Assembly: GCA_964521255.1 (NCBI GenBank)
Contig: CAZFRM010000024.1
Span: 6,815-70,814 of the forward strand
DNA from: ZC4RG29 sp964521255
GTDB lineage: Bacteria > Bacteroidota > Bacteroidia > Cytophagales > Cyclobacteriaceae
Reading direction: 5' to 3'
Length of the DNA stretch: 64,000 nucleotides
How positions within the stretch are numbered: position 1 is the stretch's first letter; every line of letters begins with the position of its first letter. The notes under the pieces are model-generated. The model did no database searches. It was given only the letters and a program-made list of their open reading frames with translations, and was not told where the DNA came from. The position numbers and the translations under genes are program-made. Below are positions 44,332 to 54,076 of the stretch, piece by piece.

Positions 44332-47300
44332 ATGAAAGTGATACTTTTGTTGATTCTCTTCCCTTTCAGTTTATTCTCTCAAAACCAGAATAAAAAGCTA
44401 CAAGAAATCGAGAAGGAAAGTGATCTTATCCATTCAAAACAGAAGCTTCTTGCTATTGACTATGCCAGGAATAACAACATTCCAATGGCCTTTTCGAATG
44501 GCTATGGAAACAACATCTACCTAGTCGGAGTTGATGAATTTGGCCTGCCAGTTTACCGAACCACTTTAAATGCCGGAGCAGCTTTAACCACTGACGTAAA
44601 TGAACTGAAAACAGGAGGATCCTTAGGATTAAATCTTGAAGGCTCAGGAATGATGGTTGGCATTTGGGATGAATCCCTTGTTAAAAACCACGCGGAGTTT
44701 GGTGAGAGAATCCTTAGCAGGCAGGGTGATAAGTTTTCAGTTCATGCCACGCACGTAACGGGAACTATCCTTGCTGCCGGCTTGCAGGCAAATGCAAAAG
44801 GAATGGCTTCCCTAGCAAGTGCAACTACCTGGGATTTTGAAAATGATGATGCAGAAATGGCTTCCCTTGCTAAAGAAGATCAAAGCGGACTTTTATTTTC
44901 TAATCATTCCTACGGAACCGTAATGGGATTTTATCGTGACGATGAAGGGAAGTGGCAATGGGCTGGAAACAGTGCCATTAGCGCATCAGAAGATTACCGT
45001 TTTGGATTTTATGGATCAAAGTCGCGCACAATTGACGCGCTTGCTTTCAATGCACCTTACTATACTATCGTATGGGCTGGCGGTAATGATCGCTCAGAAG
45101 TAGGTGATGGTTCGCATCCTCCGGATGGTAATGCGGGTTATGACTTACTTGGTGCAGACGGAGTGGCTAAGAATAATATCACCGTTGGAGCCGTACAAAA
45201 AGTTACTAATTACACGGGGCCATCAAGCGTTGTTATGAGTAGTTTCAGCAGTTGGGGACCGGCCGATGATGGACGTATCAAACCTGATCTTGTTGGTGCT
45301 GGAGTATCCGTTTTTTCAACGTCAGTAACCACAGCAGGAGCTGATTCATATTCTACAAGCGGTGGTACATCAATGGCAGCGCCCAATGTAACCGGATCGC
45401 TGATGTTGCTCCAGGAACTTTATCGCAATCTGCATGGTGGAAATTTTATGCGTGCCGCTACTTTAAAAGCATTAGCTATTCACACGACTAAAGAAGCAGG
45501 TATTAATCCCGGGCCTGATTATAGTTTCGGTTGGGGCCTGCTGGATGTGGAAGCCGCTGCAAAAGTTTTGTTAAGCCAGGATCAGCAGAGCGTAGTTGTC
45601 CTGGAGAATACGCTTCAAAATGGAGGTGTATTTGAATTTGATTTTGAACCTCAGCAAAATACAAAGGTAACCGCGACAATGGTATGGACGGATCCGCCCG
45701 GAACACCTCCCGCTCCTGCGCTTGATCCCATCACACCGGCATTAGTGAATGATCTGGATATAAAAATATTTGATACTGATAACAATACTGTATTTCCCTG
45801 GAAGCTGAACGGCAGCAATCCGTCAGCAGCAGCGACACGTGGTGATAACAATGTTGACAATGTTGAAAAAATTGAGTTCGATAATCCAGCGCAGCGATCT
45901 TATACCTTGAGCGTTTCACATAAAGGACAATTGCTGAATGGCTTCCAAAGCTATTCACTCATCGTTACGTTTACTCCCCTTAATAATCCTAAAACGACGT
46001 ATTACTGGATTGGCAATTCGGGAAATTGGAATGATCCGACAAAATGGTCGTTGACGAGTGGAGGCATACCAGCGAACTCAGTACCGGATGTGAACAGTCG
46101 GGTAATAGTTGATGGTAATTCTTTTTCAACTACCGGTCAGACAATTTCATTAACAACTGATGCAACATGCCGCTCATTAACATGGTTGGCCAATTCGAAT
46201 TCATCGCTCTCATTAAACAATCACAAGTTGAAAGTTGATGGTAATTTTATAATAACTGCTAATACATTTTCCGTTTCTACTATTGGACAAATTGAACTCA
46301 CGGGTTCAACTACATCACAAAACGAATTGAATCTTAATGGCAGTGATCTTTCGAAGGTAGAATTGATCATTAACAGTGCTAACGGATCAACATGGACAGC
46401 AAATGGCGCTATTCATGTTGGTGGAATTATTTTGCAACAAGGTGGTTTGATTGCAAAGGGATTGACAATGAAGACAAAAACCCTGAACGCAGATTCGCCT
46501 AATGCTAAAGTGCTGGATATTTCTAACACTACCATCATGGATGTTAATCAATCCACGCTTAAAGAATCCAATTTGCAATTAACATCAACTGCAACTACCA
46601 TCATCACATTGACCGGGACTGAAACGGCGACAGTTATATGGACGGGAATTGACTTTGAAGGAACATTGAATACCCACACGTCACAAGCTACCCTTTATGG
46701 TGGAGCAAATGTTGCTAAAGTTGTTGTTGGAAACATACTTACTTTAAATGATAATAATGTGATTGAAGATTTCAGCGCCGCTGCTGGTACCACCCTCAAT
46801 CTGCAAACCGGCAGCACGCAAAACTTTACACAGCTTACTTCGCTCAACTCCTCTGAGGGGGACAGGATATCAATAAATACAATTGGCGGAGGCGCTTCCA
46901 CTATTAATTTTAATGGACATTTCAAATTGTGTTTTGACTATCTCGATGTCAACAATGTTGGTGTAAATGGAGATGTAACAATTAGTGCCGGAAAGAACAG
47001 TACTTTGAACAATGCATCCAATTGGTCCACCGGCTCATGTGATGAAATTTTATTTGCAGATTTTTCTTTCCGGTTTAATTGCAAAGGATCACTTACAGAA
47101 TTTACCGATAATAGTGATGGAAATATTTTATCGTGGGAATGGGATTTCGGTGATATGTCTTCAGGACAAAACACATCTGACGACCAGAATCCGTATCACA
47201 TTTTCAATAACACCGGTACATTCCCGATAACAATAACAGTATCGGATGGTAATGAAACTAAATCATATACAAAAGAAGTATCCGTTACAGACAATGATCT

Positions 47301-47760
47301 TCCTGTCAATCATGTGATCATATCCAATCAAAAACTATTTAGCGAACTTACGGCCGACTTTTATCAGTGGTATAAAGATGACTTATTGTTAGCTGGAGAA
47401 ACCGGACGATCCTATGAGTTTAACGGAGAGCCGGGAGCATACTTCGTAGTGACCAAAAATGCATTGTGCAACCAGCCTTCATCCACTTATGTCATTACCG
47501 GAGAAGAGTATGAAGTGATGCAGCGAATAAAAGTCTATCCAAATCCTGCAACCAATGAAATCCATATTGAGCTTCCGTCAGCGGTTATGTCAACAAATGT
47601 TTCAATGAAGAATGCATTGGGTCAGGAGGTTTTATCCGCTGTCTTGATAGAACGGGACAACGTTATTATTACAGACACACTTCCGCCGGGGATGTATATC
47701 CTGGAGATTTCAGGCAAACATTCTTTCAGAAAAAAGATTATCATAAAACAACCATATTAA
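44332..47760 (+). CDS. Secreted S8 (subtilisin-like) serine protease with PKD and T9SS sorting domains
   Basis: The 1142-residue product starts at the ATG at 44332; its signal peptide is MKVILLLILFPFSLFSQ. The catalytic triad fits Asp113 (VGIWDES), His138 (HATHVTGT) and Ser347 (GGTSMAAPNVTG), with Asn in AGGND as the oxyanion residue. A P-domain-like jelly roll (NDLDIKIFD) and a series of beta-helix-like repeats follow. A PKD domain occurs near 909-985 (WEWDFGD). The last about 80 residues are a T9SS type A sorting domain (VYPNPATNEIHIELP, PPGMYILEI). It is exported and displayed or released outside the cell, and is encoded divergently from the SusC/metallohydrolase operon. Confidence 0.9.
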   Translation: MKVILLLILFPFSLFSQNQNKKLQEIEKESDLIHSKQKLLAIDYARNNNIPMAFSNGYGNNIYLVGVDEFGLPVYRTTLNAGAALTTDVNELKTGGSLGLNLEGSGMMVGIWDESLVKNHAEFGERILSRQGDKFSVHATHVTGTILAAGLQANAKGMASLASATTWDFENDDAEMASLAKEDQSGLLFSNHSYGTVMGFYRDDEGKWQWAGNSAISASEDYRFGFYGSKSRTIDALAFNAPYYTIVWAGGNDRSEVGDGSHPPDGNAGYDLLGADGVAKNNITVGAVQKVTNYTGPSSVVMSSFSSWGPADDGRIKPDLVGAGVSVFSTSVTTAGADSYSTSGGTSMAAPNVTGSLMLLQELYRNLHGGNFMRAATLKALAIHTTKEAGINPGPDYSFGWGLLDVEAAAKVLLSQDQQSVVVLENTLQNGGVFEFDFEPQQNTKVTATMVWTDPPGTPPAPALDPITPALVNDLDIKIFDTDNNTVFPWKLNGSNPSAAATRGDNNVDNVEKIEFDNPAQRSYTLSVSHKGQLLNGFQSYSLIVTFTPLNNPKTTYYWIGNSGNWNDPTKWSLTSGGIPANSVPDVNSRVIVDGNSFSTTGQTISLTTDATCRSLTWLANSNSSLSLNNHKLKVDGNFIITANTFSVSTIGQIELTGSTTSQNELNLNGSDLSKVELIINSANGSTWTANGAIHVGGIILQQGGLIAKGLTMKTKTLNADSPNAKVLDISNTTIMDVNQSTLKESNLQLTSTATTIITLTGTETATVIWTGIDFEGTLNTHTSQATLYGGANVAKVVVGNILTLNDNNVIEDFSAAAGTTLNLQTGSTQNFTQLTSLNSSEGDRISINTIGGGASTINFNGHFKLCFDYLDVNNVGVNGDVTISAGKNSTLNNASNWSTGSCDEILFADFSFRFNCKGSLTEFTDNSDGNILSWEWDFGDMSSGQNTSDDQNPYHIFNNTGTFPITITVSDGNETKSYTKEVSVTDNDLPVNHVIISNQKLFSELTADFYQWYKDDLLLAGETGRSYEFNGEPGAYFVVTKNALCNQPSSTYVITGEEYEVMQRIKVYPNPATNEIHIELPSAVMSTNVSMKNALGQEVLSAVLIERDNVIITDTLPPGMYILEISGKHSFRKKIIIKQPY

Positions 47761-48003
47761 TTGCCTATTGCCATTTGCTTACTGCCATTTTTTCGTTTGT
47801 ATCATAGATTTTTGAATGAACTAAGTAGCACTAAATCACTAAACGATTAATAATTATTCCGGTGTTGGATTTGGTGAGAGAACGATACCAGGTAAAGTAA
47901 AATAGTGGAAAAGTGTATCTTGGCAAGATAAAATTTAAAGGAAAGTATTCCCGGGATTTTCTTTGATCAGCAATAAAACGACACTTATAAATTCTCAATT
48001 GGT
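47761..48003. repeat. Intergenic region with TTGCCTATTGCCATTTGC-type repeat
   Basis: The first 30 bases after the protease stop read as TTGCC/CTGCC-type short units, a family that recurs at 54152-54182 as tandem CTGCCTACTG units. The rest of the 243 bases is AT-rich with no gene seen. Confidence 0.5.
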
Positions 48004-48486
48004 ATGATACGATGGATACAAGTGAGTTTATTATTCTTCACTTTCATCAAGTGTTATGGGCAGGATGATCTGACACCAGAACAACAACGGCTTTCTTTTA
48101 TAAAAGGAGAATGGACCACAGACGGAAGTGAAGCAACCTATATTGAAATATGTGACTGGATCCAGGGCAATCATCTTCAATGTACAGCCACATCAAAAGA
48201 GGATAAGGCAAGCAACTCAATCAGCTATTTTTCCTATTCAGCTTCTGAAAAAGTTTACATCTACTATGGCCTGTATGGGCGTGGATCTACACGTATGCTG
48301 CGCGGACAATGGATAGATGATAAATTTGTGTTTGAAGGACAACGGCAAACCGACCAGGACCTTGTGAAATGGAGAGTAACGCTGAAACCTGATAGTGGTA
48401 AAATCGATTTTTTTGAAGAGCGCTCTGTAAACAACGGTGACTGGAAAGAGCACGCCAGATTTCAATACAAACAAGCGGTGCAATGA
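48004..48486 (+). CDS. Exported hypothetical protein, DUF1579-like
   Basis: The 160-residue protein has a signal peptide (about 1-19, ending KCYGQ). The mature part begins LTPEQQRLSFIKGEWTTDGSEATYI and contains ISYFSYSASEKVYIYYGLYGRG and DKFVFEGQRQTDQDLVKWRVTL. This layout resembles DUF1579-type proteins with a small beta-barrel; no function is assigned. It converges with the MBL-fold hydrolase gene. Confidence 0.65.
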   Translation: MIRWIQVSLLFFTFIKCYGQDDLTPEQQRLSFIKGEWTTDGSEATYIEICDWIQGNHLQCTATSKEDKASNSISYFSYSASEKVYIYYGLYGRGSTRMLRGQWIDDKFVFEGQRQTDQDLVKWRVTLKPDSGKIDFFEERSVNNGDWKEHARFQYKQAVQ

Positions 48487-48502
48487 TGTTGTGCGAACAC
48501 GC

Positions 48503-49633
48503 TTACTCTAAACCTATCCACCACTGTTTGAACGGTTGATGTTCATCGTTCAGGTAAACCAGTTCTCCGATGATGGGAGTTACTAATGGAATTCTGTTTT
48601 TGTTAAGCTCAGTTACTTTCGCGAGGGGTTCATCCCACGGATGATTGGCCAGGGCAAACTTCGAAGAATGAACCGGAAAGAGACGCTTTGCTTTTAAATC
48701 CTGAGAAGCTTGTAAAACTTCTTCCGGCAATAAATGGATGTATCTCCACTTGATATCATATTGTCCATTTTCCAGGATAGCCAGATCGATGGGGCCGAAT
48801 TTTTCACCAATCTCAGTGAAGTGCGTATCATAACCACTATCACCTCCAATGTAAATTTTCAGGTTTGGTGTTTGTAGAACATACGATATCCATAACGTAT
48901 TATTGATAGAAAAACCTCTGCCTGAAAAGTGACGGGCAGGAGTAGTGTGCACAATAAATGTTGAATCAAATTCGATTTTCTCATGCCAATCCTTCTCAAG
49001 GATTTGATTTTGATCATAGCCCCAACGCTCGAAATGAGCGCCTACACCCAGGCCGCAGATTACATGGTTGATTTTGGATTTTAATTTTTTCAGCGTTTCG
49101 TAATCGACGTGATCATAATGATCATGCGATATGAATAAATAATCGATCTCCGGGAGATCATCAACATTATAGCGATCCGTTCCTTTAAACGCTTTGCTAC
49201 TTCCCGGTATAGGTGAGGCATTGCCACTGAACACGGGATCAACCAATATCCTCTTTCCATCCAGTTGAATAAAATAGGAAGAATGACCAAACCACACTAA
49301 AACATTTTGATCATCTGATAACGAGTGTAAATCGGTCTTCAAAGAAGGAATGCTATCGATTGGTCTTTTGCGTTTGTGATTGCCAAATAGAAAATCATAC
49401 GTCACTTCCCAATAACTATAGCCTTCTGTAAGGTTGGGTGTGTGGTGTAAATTTTGAAATCGACCATTTTTATAATGAGGAGATTTCTTTATTCTCTCCA
49501 ATCGTTCACCGGAAGGTGCACTGCCGAATTTTTCTTTACGCATATATAATAGTGTAGAAGTACTAAATAAAGCAATTATAGAAATGACGATAATTAATAT
49601 TCGCAGGAATACCCTTTGCAGTTTTTTTTTCAT
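48503..49633 (-). CDS. MBL-fold metallohydrolase, membrane-anchored (UlaG/NAPE-PLD-like)
   Basis: The 376-residue protein has an N-terminal membrane anchor (about 10-30, IIVISIIALFSTST). The zinc site HDHYDHVDYE, an upstream WFGHSSYFIQLDGKRILVDPVFS, GAHFERWGY, TPARHFSGRG, GGDSGYDTHF and PVHSSKFALANHPW are typical of the MBL subfamily that includes UlaG-like lactonases and N-acylphosphatidylethanolamine phospholipase D-like enzymes. The substrate is unknown. The active site would face the periplasm. Confidence 0.88.
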   Translation of the reverse strand: MKKKLQRVFLRILIIVISIIALFSTSTLLYMRKEKFGSAPSGERLERIKKSPHYKNGRFQNLHHTPNLTEGYSYWEVTYDFLFGNHKRKRPIDSIPSLKTDLHSLSDDQNVLVWFGHSSYFIQLDGKRILVDPVFSGNASPIPGSSKAFKGTDRYNVDDLPEIDYLFISHDHYDHVDYETLKKLKSKINHVICGLGVGAHFERWGYDQNQILEKDWHEKIEFDSTFIVHTTPARHFSGRGFSINNTLWISYVLQTPNLKIYIGGDSGYDTHFTEIGEKFGPIDLAILENGQYDIKWRYIHLLPEEVLQASQDLKAKRLFPVHSSKFALANHPWDEPLAKVTELNKNRIPLVTPIIGELVYLNDEHQPFKQWWIGLE

Positions 49634-49900
49634 TTCAGAAGTTCAACATAAGCTTCAGTCGAAAATGAAGGGAATTTAGTTTATTATAATAAAATAAATT
49701 CGGAACACGTCCAAAGTCTTTGCAAGTAATCTACTGTGATCCGTGAACCCTCCTGTTTGTTGCTGACAAAGATTACCCCAGCCGATTTCCACTCATATAA
49801 ATACCCGATCATTTAAATTTTCTGCTTATAAAAACGAAGAAGATATTATTACATTCGTTGAAAATGTTTTAATCAACTCACACAAACATCAAACAACCCT

Positions 49901-51016
49901 ATGAATTCTCGTCGCGACTTCTTACAAAAAATTGCCGCTTCTGCTTTAACGTTGCCGGTGATATCTTCTTTCACAAAAGTAAATGCTAACCCTTCACATG
50001 AAATACCGTACGATGGTCCCGTATTAAGAGTGGCTATTATGGGACTTGGCAGTTATGGTACCCGCGTGGCTGAAGCAATGCAAACCTGTAAAGCGGCCAG
50101 GTTGGTGGGCGTAGTTAGCGGTACCCCTTCCAAGATTAAAGACTGGCAAGCGAAGTACAACATTCCTGAAAAGAATTGTTACAACTACGAGACCTTCGAT
50201 AAATTAAAAGACAATCCGGACATTGATGCAGTTTATATCATTACACCCAATTCACTTCATAAACAGCAAGCAATCCGGGTAGCCAAAGCAGGAAAGCATG
50301 TGATTTGTGAGAAACCTATGGCATTGAATGCTGCTGAAGGAAAAGAAATGGTGGATGCCTGTAAAAAAGCAAATGTAAAATTATTGATTGGTTACCGAAT
50401 GCACTTTGAAGCCAACACGCTTGAAATTATTAAGATGAGAAATGCTGGTGAGTTTGGCAGGACCTTGTTCTTCCAGGGACTCTCAGGTTTTAAAATAGGT
50501 GATCCTACACAATGGCGAATGAAAAAAGAACTTGCAGGCGGTGGAGCAATGATGGACATAGGAATTTATTCGATCAACGGTGCGCGCTACATGTTAGGCG
50601 AAGAACCGATTTGGATTACCGCCCAGGAAACGAAAACCGATCCGGAGAAATTTAAGGAAGGCGTTGATGAGACCATTATTTTTCAAATGGGCTTTCCAAG
50701 TGGTGCCGTAGCATCTTGCTTATCAACCTATGCCATGAGCAATCTCGACCGCTTTTTCTTAAATGGTGATAAGGGGTTTGCTGAATTGCTGCCTTCAACC
50801 GGTTACGGTCCTATTAAGGGAAGAACTAACAAAGGTGAATTGACCAATCCTCATACCACACATCAAACCGTTCAGATGGATGAAATGGCTGCTATAATTT
50901 TAGAGAGCAAGAAACCTGTGGTTCCCGTAGATGGTGAAGAAGGTTTAAAGGATATGAAAATTATTGATGCTATTTACCTTGCCGCTAAAACCGGAAAGAA
51001 GGTTGAATTGAAATAA
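49901..51016 (+). CDS. Gfo/Idh/MocA-family oxidoreductase with Tat signal
   Basis: The 371-residue protein has a twin-arginine signal (MNSRRDFLQK, cleaved near residue 29). The Rossmann motif AIMGLGSYGTRVAEAM, the DAVYIITPNSLHKQQAIR stretch, CEKPMALN and GGAMMDIGIYSING are typical of this family. It probably binds NAD(P) inside the cytoplasm and is exported folded. Substrates of the family are sugars and inositols, and relatives with Tat signals are common in Bacteroidota. A terminator-like hairpin follows. Confidence 0.9.
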   Translation: MNSRRDFLQKIAASALTLPVISSFTKVNANPSHEIPYDGPVLRVAIMGLGSYGTRVAEAMQTCKAARLVGVVSGTPSKIKDWQAKYNIPEKNCYNYETFDKLKDNPDIDAVYIITPNSLHKQQAIRVAKAGKHVICEKPMALNAAEGKEMVDACKKANVKLLIGYRMHFEANTLEIIKMRNAGEFGRTLFFQGLSGFKIGDPTQWRMKKELAGGGAMMDIGIYSINGARYMLGEEPIWITAQETKTDPEKFKEGVDETIIFQMGFPSGAVASCLSTYAMSNLDRFFLNGDKGFAELLPSTGYGPIKGRTNKGELTNPHTTHQTVQMDEMAAIILESKKPVVPVDGEEGLKDMKIIDAIYLAAKTGKKVELK

Positions 51017-51045
51017 TTTTTTTTTGAAGTTGAATAAATATGAAA

Positions 51046-51075
51046 AATGCCAGAAAGGAAATTCTCTCTGGCATT
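51046..51075. terminator. Hairpin between convergent genes
   Basis: AATGCCAGA...(51046-51057) pairs with ...TCTGGCATT (62-75) over about 12 bp with one mismatch. It lies between the oxidoreductase gene and the convergent gene at 51091, and both could end here. Confidence 0.6.
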
Positions 51076-51090
51076 ATAGCGAGTTTTGCT

Positions 51091-51531
51091 TTACTGCGCC
51101 TCACTTATTTTTGCCTTGGAAATATTTTTTATCGCGCTCTTCTTTGGAAAACACCAAATGATAAGAATGTTGTCCTTAATTATGTACTCCTCCGGATGTT
51201 CTTTTGTCGGCTTGTCACCACCCCACAATAAGCCCTCTAAAAAACCTTCACCTTGAATATTTTCTTCATATTCAAAGTACAATATTGTCCCCTTATCGTC
51301 TTTAGACTTGAAGGACTGAAAATCTTTGCTCTTAACAGAGCCGAGAATTGATTGGTACAAATCCGGGTTGTCGAAAAATATTTTTGGCTGTACCGATTTA
51401 CAAAGGATCTCGTTAGAAATTTTATATCCATCAGGTATTTCAGTGTCAGTAAGTTTAAGCTTGTCAAATGTTTGCCCACATACAGAATATGTTGCCAGAA
51501 GTGCAATAATTAAAAAAGATTGTTTCATCAT
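51091..51531 (-). CDS. Exported hypothetical protein
   Basis: Starting at the ATG at 51531 gives 146 residues with a signal peptide (MMKQSFLIIALLATYSVCGQ). The mature part starts TFDKLKLTDTEIPDGYKISNEILCKS and is rich in charged residues, with an EGLLWGGDKPTKEHPEEYI stretch. I do not recognise the family. The start at 51549 is possible but puts the signal later. Confidence 0.55.
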   Translation of the reverse strand: MMKQSFLIIALLATYSVCGQTFDKLKLTDTEIPDGYKISNEILCKSVQPKIFFDNPDLYQSILGSVKSKDFQSFKSKDDKGTILYFEYEENIQGEGFLEGLLWGGDKPTKEHPEEYIIKDNILIIWCFPKKSAIKNISKAKISEAQ

Positions 51532-51641
51532 GTTGTTTAAATTTTCCAAAGCAATAAAATTTCAAAGATCATTATTATATCACAATTTGCCGACAATGTA
51601 CTCTGAGTAGAGATTATTAAAGGTGGATAAGGTCACGATTT

Positions 51642-52418
51642 TTATTTATTGGTTTCATACAGACTCCCGGCAATCACAAATCCAACCCCCGAAAAAGCCA
51701 GCGCTTCAAAGACCGCTATATTATCACTCATGCTAACAGAAATTCGCGGTATGTGTACAATCCAAAACCAGAGGAAAATCATCAGGCCTGATAACAATGC
51801 TGCCCATTTTGATGTGAAGGGAATAAATAAACCAATACCCCCTGCGATCAATGCCACTCCCGCAAGCTTGGTCCAGAACACAGGATCGCCCGGAAACCAG
51901 GCAGGTATAAGTGTTGCTACAAACTGGAGAAACATAAAATGTTGGATGCCGCAGATGATCATGAATATTCCCAGGCAGACACAACCGGTGAGGACAAATT
52001 GATTTTGACGATTAACAAAGGAGGAAAGAAATGAGCCGCTAAGTTCTGTTTTGGGAAAAGTGCTTGCGACAGAAAGCATCCCGCCAATGAACGTAAGCGC
52101 CTTCCCTGCGCTGGTCCACTCTCCGGATAAAAATGGAGCGGAAATAACAACGGGAACATGCCGGATCAGCGCCCATAAAAAAACCAGGATGCCTCCTAAC
52201 ACCAATGCCAGTCTCGCATTCTTTTTAAGGATTACCATTAATGCAATGGCAATAAAAATTATTCCGGTGACGTAGGCCCATCCAATTTTTCCGGGTACTT
52301 CTTCCGGCCATGCCGGAGCGCGACCAACAAGAAAATCCTGATAGATAAAATGTTCGACGCCAATGCCACACAACCCAACCGCAAAAAATAACCGACCGAT
52401 TAAGATGAGTTTTTCCAT
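51642..52418 (-). CDS. Duplicated DoxX-like integral membrane protein
   Basis: From the ATG at 52418 the protein has 258 residues and about eight hydrophobic segments. The two halves are related: each has a G(I/V)xHFxxxxFV..xPAW stretch (GIEHF-like VEHFIYQDFLV, and GIQHFMFLQFVATLIPAWFPGD) followed by TG or AG and a hydrophobic run. This is an internal duplication of a four-helix DoxX-type unit. Function is unknown; DoxX proteins have been linked to redox or quinone roles. Confidence 0.75.
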   Translation of the reverse strand: MEKLILIGRLFFAVGLCGIGVEHFIYQDFLVGRAPAWPEEVPGKIGWAYVTGIIFIAIALMVILKKNARLALVLGGILVFLWALIRHVPVVISAPFLSGEWTSAGKALTFIGGMLSVASTFPKTELSGSFLSSFVNRQNQFVLTGCVCLGIFMIICGIQHFMFLQFVATLIPAWFPGDPVFWTKLAGVALIAGGIGLFIPFTSKWAALLSGLMIFLWFWIVHIPRISVSMSDNIAVFEALAFSGVGFVIAGSLYETNK

Positions 52419-52543
52419 AGTCCAATTCAACAATGGGATAACATTGCGAATGAATTAACCTACGAAATTACTTTGACACTTTCAATTGCAGTTGGTGAAG
52501 GATGAAGTTTTAACTATCTGCCTAAAGGTGAAAATACCTGGAG

Positions 52544-53455
52544 CTAGCCGGCAAATACCTTTTCTAATTCCTCAACGTTAAACTTTTTCATTTTTAAAAA
52601 AGCCTTCGTCACGCGCTCGGTTTTCTTCTTGTCCTTATCCTTTAACATTTCTACCAGTCTCAGCGATTCTACCTGCCACGATACACCAAACTTATCCTTC
52701 AACCAACCGCATTGTCCTTCTTCCCCGCCTTCAGAAAGTTTACTCCAGTAATAATCAATTTCTTTTTGTGTTTTGCAATTGATGATAATGGAAATGGCTT
52801 CGTTAAATCCAAAATCATGATCTATCCCGCTATCCATTGCCATAAATTTCTGACCCAGCAATTTAAATTGAGCATGCTTTACAGCACCTTCCTGATCACC
52901 TTCTCCTGGTTCATATTTCAGAATGCCATCAATGCCTGAGTCATCAAAAATGGTCGTATAGAAGTTGACAGCTTCTTCAGCTCTCCTGTATTGGTCATTT
53001 GCAAACAGAAACGAAGGAGTGATCTTTTGCCCCACATCCTCTATTTTTCCCATACCTATTTGCCAGCTAAGTCCATAACGGTCTTGTACCCACCCATACT
53101 TCTCACTCCAGGGGTATTTGTCAAGGGGCATGAGCACTGAGCCGCTTTCTAAAAGTTTATTCCATGTCGTATCCGTTTCTTTTTCTGTTTCACAAACGAC
53201 AAAAAAGGAAATAGATGGATTGAGCTTGAATAGCGGGCCTCCATTAATAGCTGTAAACTCAAGGTTGCTAAGTTGAAAAGTTACCGTCATCACGTTACCT
53301 TCCGGTTGCTGGTGAATTTCATAGCCTTCTTTCCCATAACGTGTAATATCACCTACACTTGAATTTGGAAAAATGGAAGTGTAAAATTTAGCTGCTTCCT
53401 CAGCCTCTTTGTCAAACCAGAGACCGTATGAAATTTTTTGCTTGAGGGTTGACAT
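52544..53455 (-). CDS. Tandem VOC-domain protein (PhnB-like)
   Basis: From the ATG at 53455 the product has 303 residues. Two VOC domains of the PhnB type lie at about 5-125 and 145-270. Each has the pattern WFDKEAEEAAKFYTSIFPNS or FANDQYRRAEEAVNFYTTIFDDS, a central VTFQL/AQFKL, and GWVQDRYGLSWQI or GWLKDKFGVSWQV. Function is not known; relatives are annotated after 3-demethylubiquinone methyltransferase without evidence. The C-terminus carries a basic helical tail. Confidence 0.85.
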   Translation of the reverse strand: MSTLKQKISYGLWFDKEAEEAAKFYTSIFPNSSVGDITRYGKEGYEIHQQPEGNVMTVTFQLSNLEFTAINGGPLFKLNPSISFFVVCETEKETDTTWNKLLESGSVLMPLDKYPWSEKYGWVQDRYGLSWQIGMGKIEDVGQKITPSFLFANDQYRRAEEAVNFYTTIFDDSGIDGILKYEPGEGDQEGAVKHAQFKLLGQKFMAMDSGIDHDFGFNEAISIIINCKTQKEIDYYWSKLSEGGEEGQCGWLKDKFGVSWQVESLRLVEMLKDKDKKKTERVTKAFLKMKKFNVEELEKVFAG

Positions 53456-53631
53456 AATTTTTTGATTTAAGTTTTTAATGTGCAATACTTTGCTCTTCTG
53501 ATTCTTAATCTAATTTACCTGTATATAAGTAATCGGAGATGGTCAAGGGCGACATTTTAGGGGGCTGATTGCGCAGCGCTTCTATTAATTCTCTCTTTTA
53601 CTCATCCGCACATTCACTCATTTCTTCTCTG

Positions 53632-53639
53632 TATATTTG
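53632..53639 (+). promoter_or_regulatory. Minus-7 element (TATATTTG) before queD
   Basis: TATATTTG matches TAnnTTTG exactly and lies 18 bases before the queD start. A minus-33 box is not distinct. Confidence 0.5.
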
Positions 53640-53656
53640 CCCGTGATTTTGCAACT

Positions 53657-54076
53657 ATGGTATACGTAAGCCGCAAAGAGCATTTTAATGCAGCGCATAA
53701 ACTATACAATCCCTCCTGGAGTGCGGAGAAGAACCGTGAAGTCTTCGGACCCTGTGCTAACGAAAACTGGCACGGCCACAATTTTGATCTGATCGTAACA
53801 GTGAAAGGAAAACCGGATACTGAAACAGGCTTTGTTGTTGATCTCAAGCGCTTAAGTACAATGATTCGCAGGGAAGTGATTGAAAAGTTGGATCATAAAA
53901 ACCTTAACCTTGACGTAGACTTTATGCAAGACAAGCTCGCCAGTTGTGAAAATCTTATTGTTGAAATCTGGAGAATACTGGAAAAGCATCTGCCCGAAGT
54001 TACATCCTCCGGCAAGCTTCATTCCCTTCGCCTATATGAAACCCCTCGTAATTATGTTGAATACTTTGGAGAATAG
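53657..54076 (+). CDS. queD: 6-carboxy-5,6,7,8-tetrahydropterin synthase
   Basis: The 139-residue protein has the QueD/PTPS signature. The zinc ligands are His14 (HFNAAH), His39 and His41 (WHGHNF). Cys33 in GPCANE is the catalytic cysteine. ...VVDLKRL and LDHKNLN follow, and ...LYETPRNYVEYF ends the protein. It converts dihydroneopterin triphosphate to carboxytetrahydropterin in queuosine synthesis, the step before QueE (30172). Bacteroidota PTPS homologues can also serve folate-type routes; QueD is the simpler reading. Confidence 0.92.
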   Translation: MVYVSRKEHFNAAHKLYNPSWSAEKNREVFGPCANENWHGHNFDLIVTVKGKPDTETGFVVDLKRLSTMIRREVIEKLDHKNLNLDVDFMQDKLASCENLIVEIWRILEKHLPEVTSSGKLHSLRLYETPRNYVEYFGE

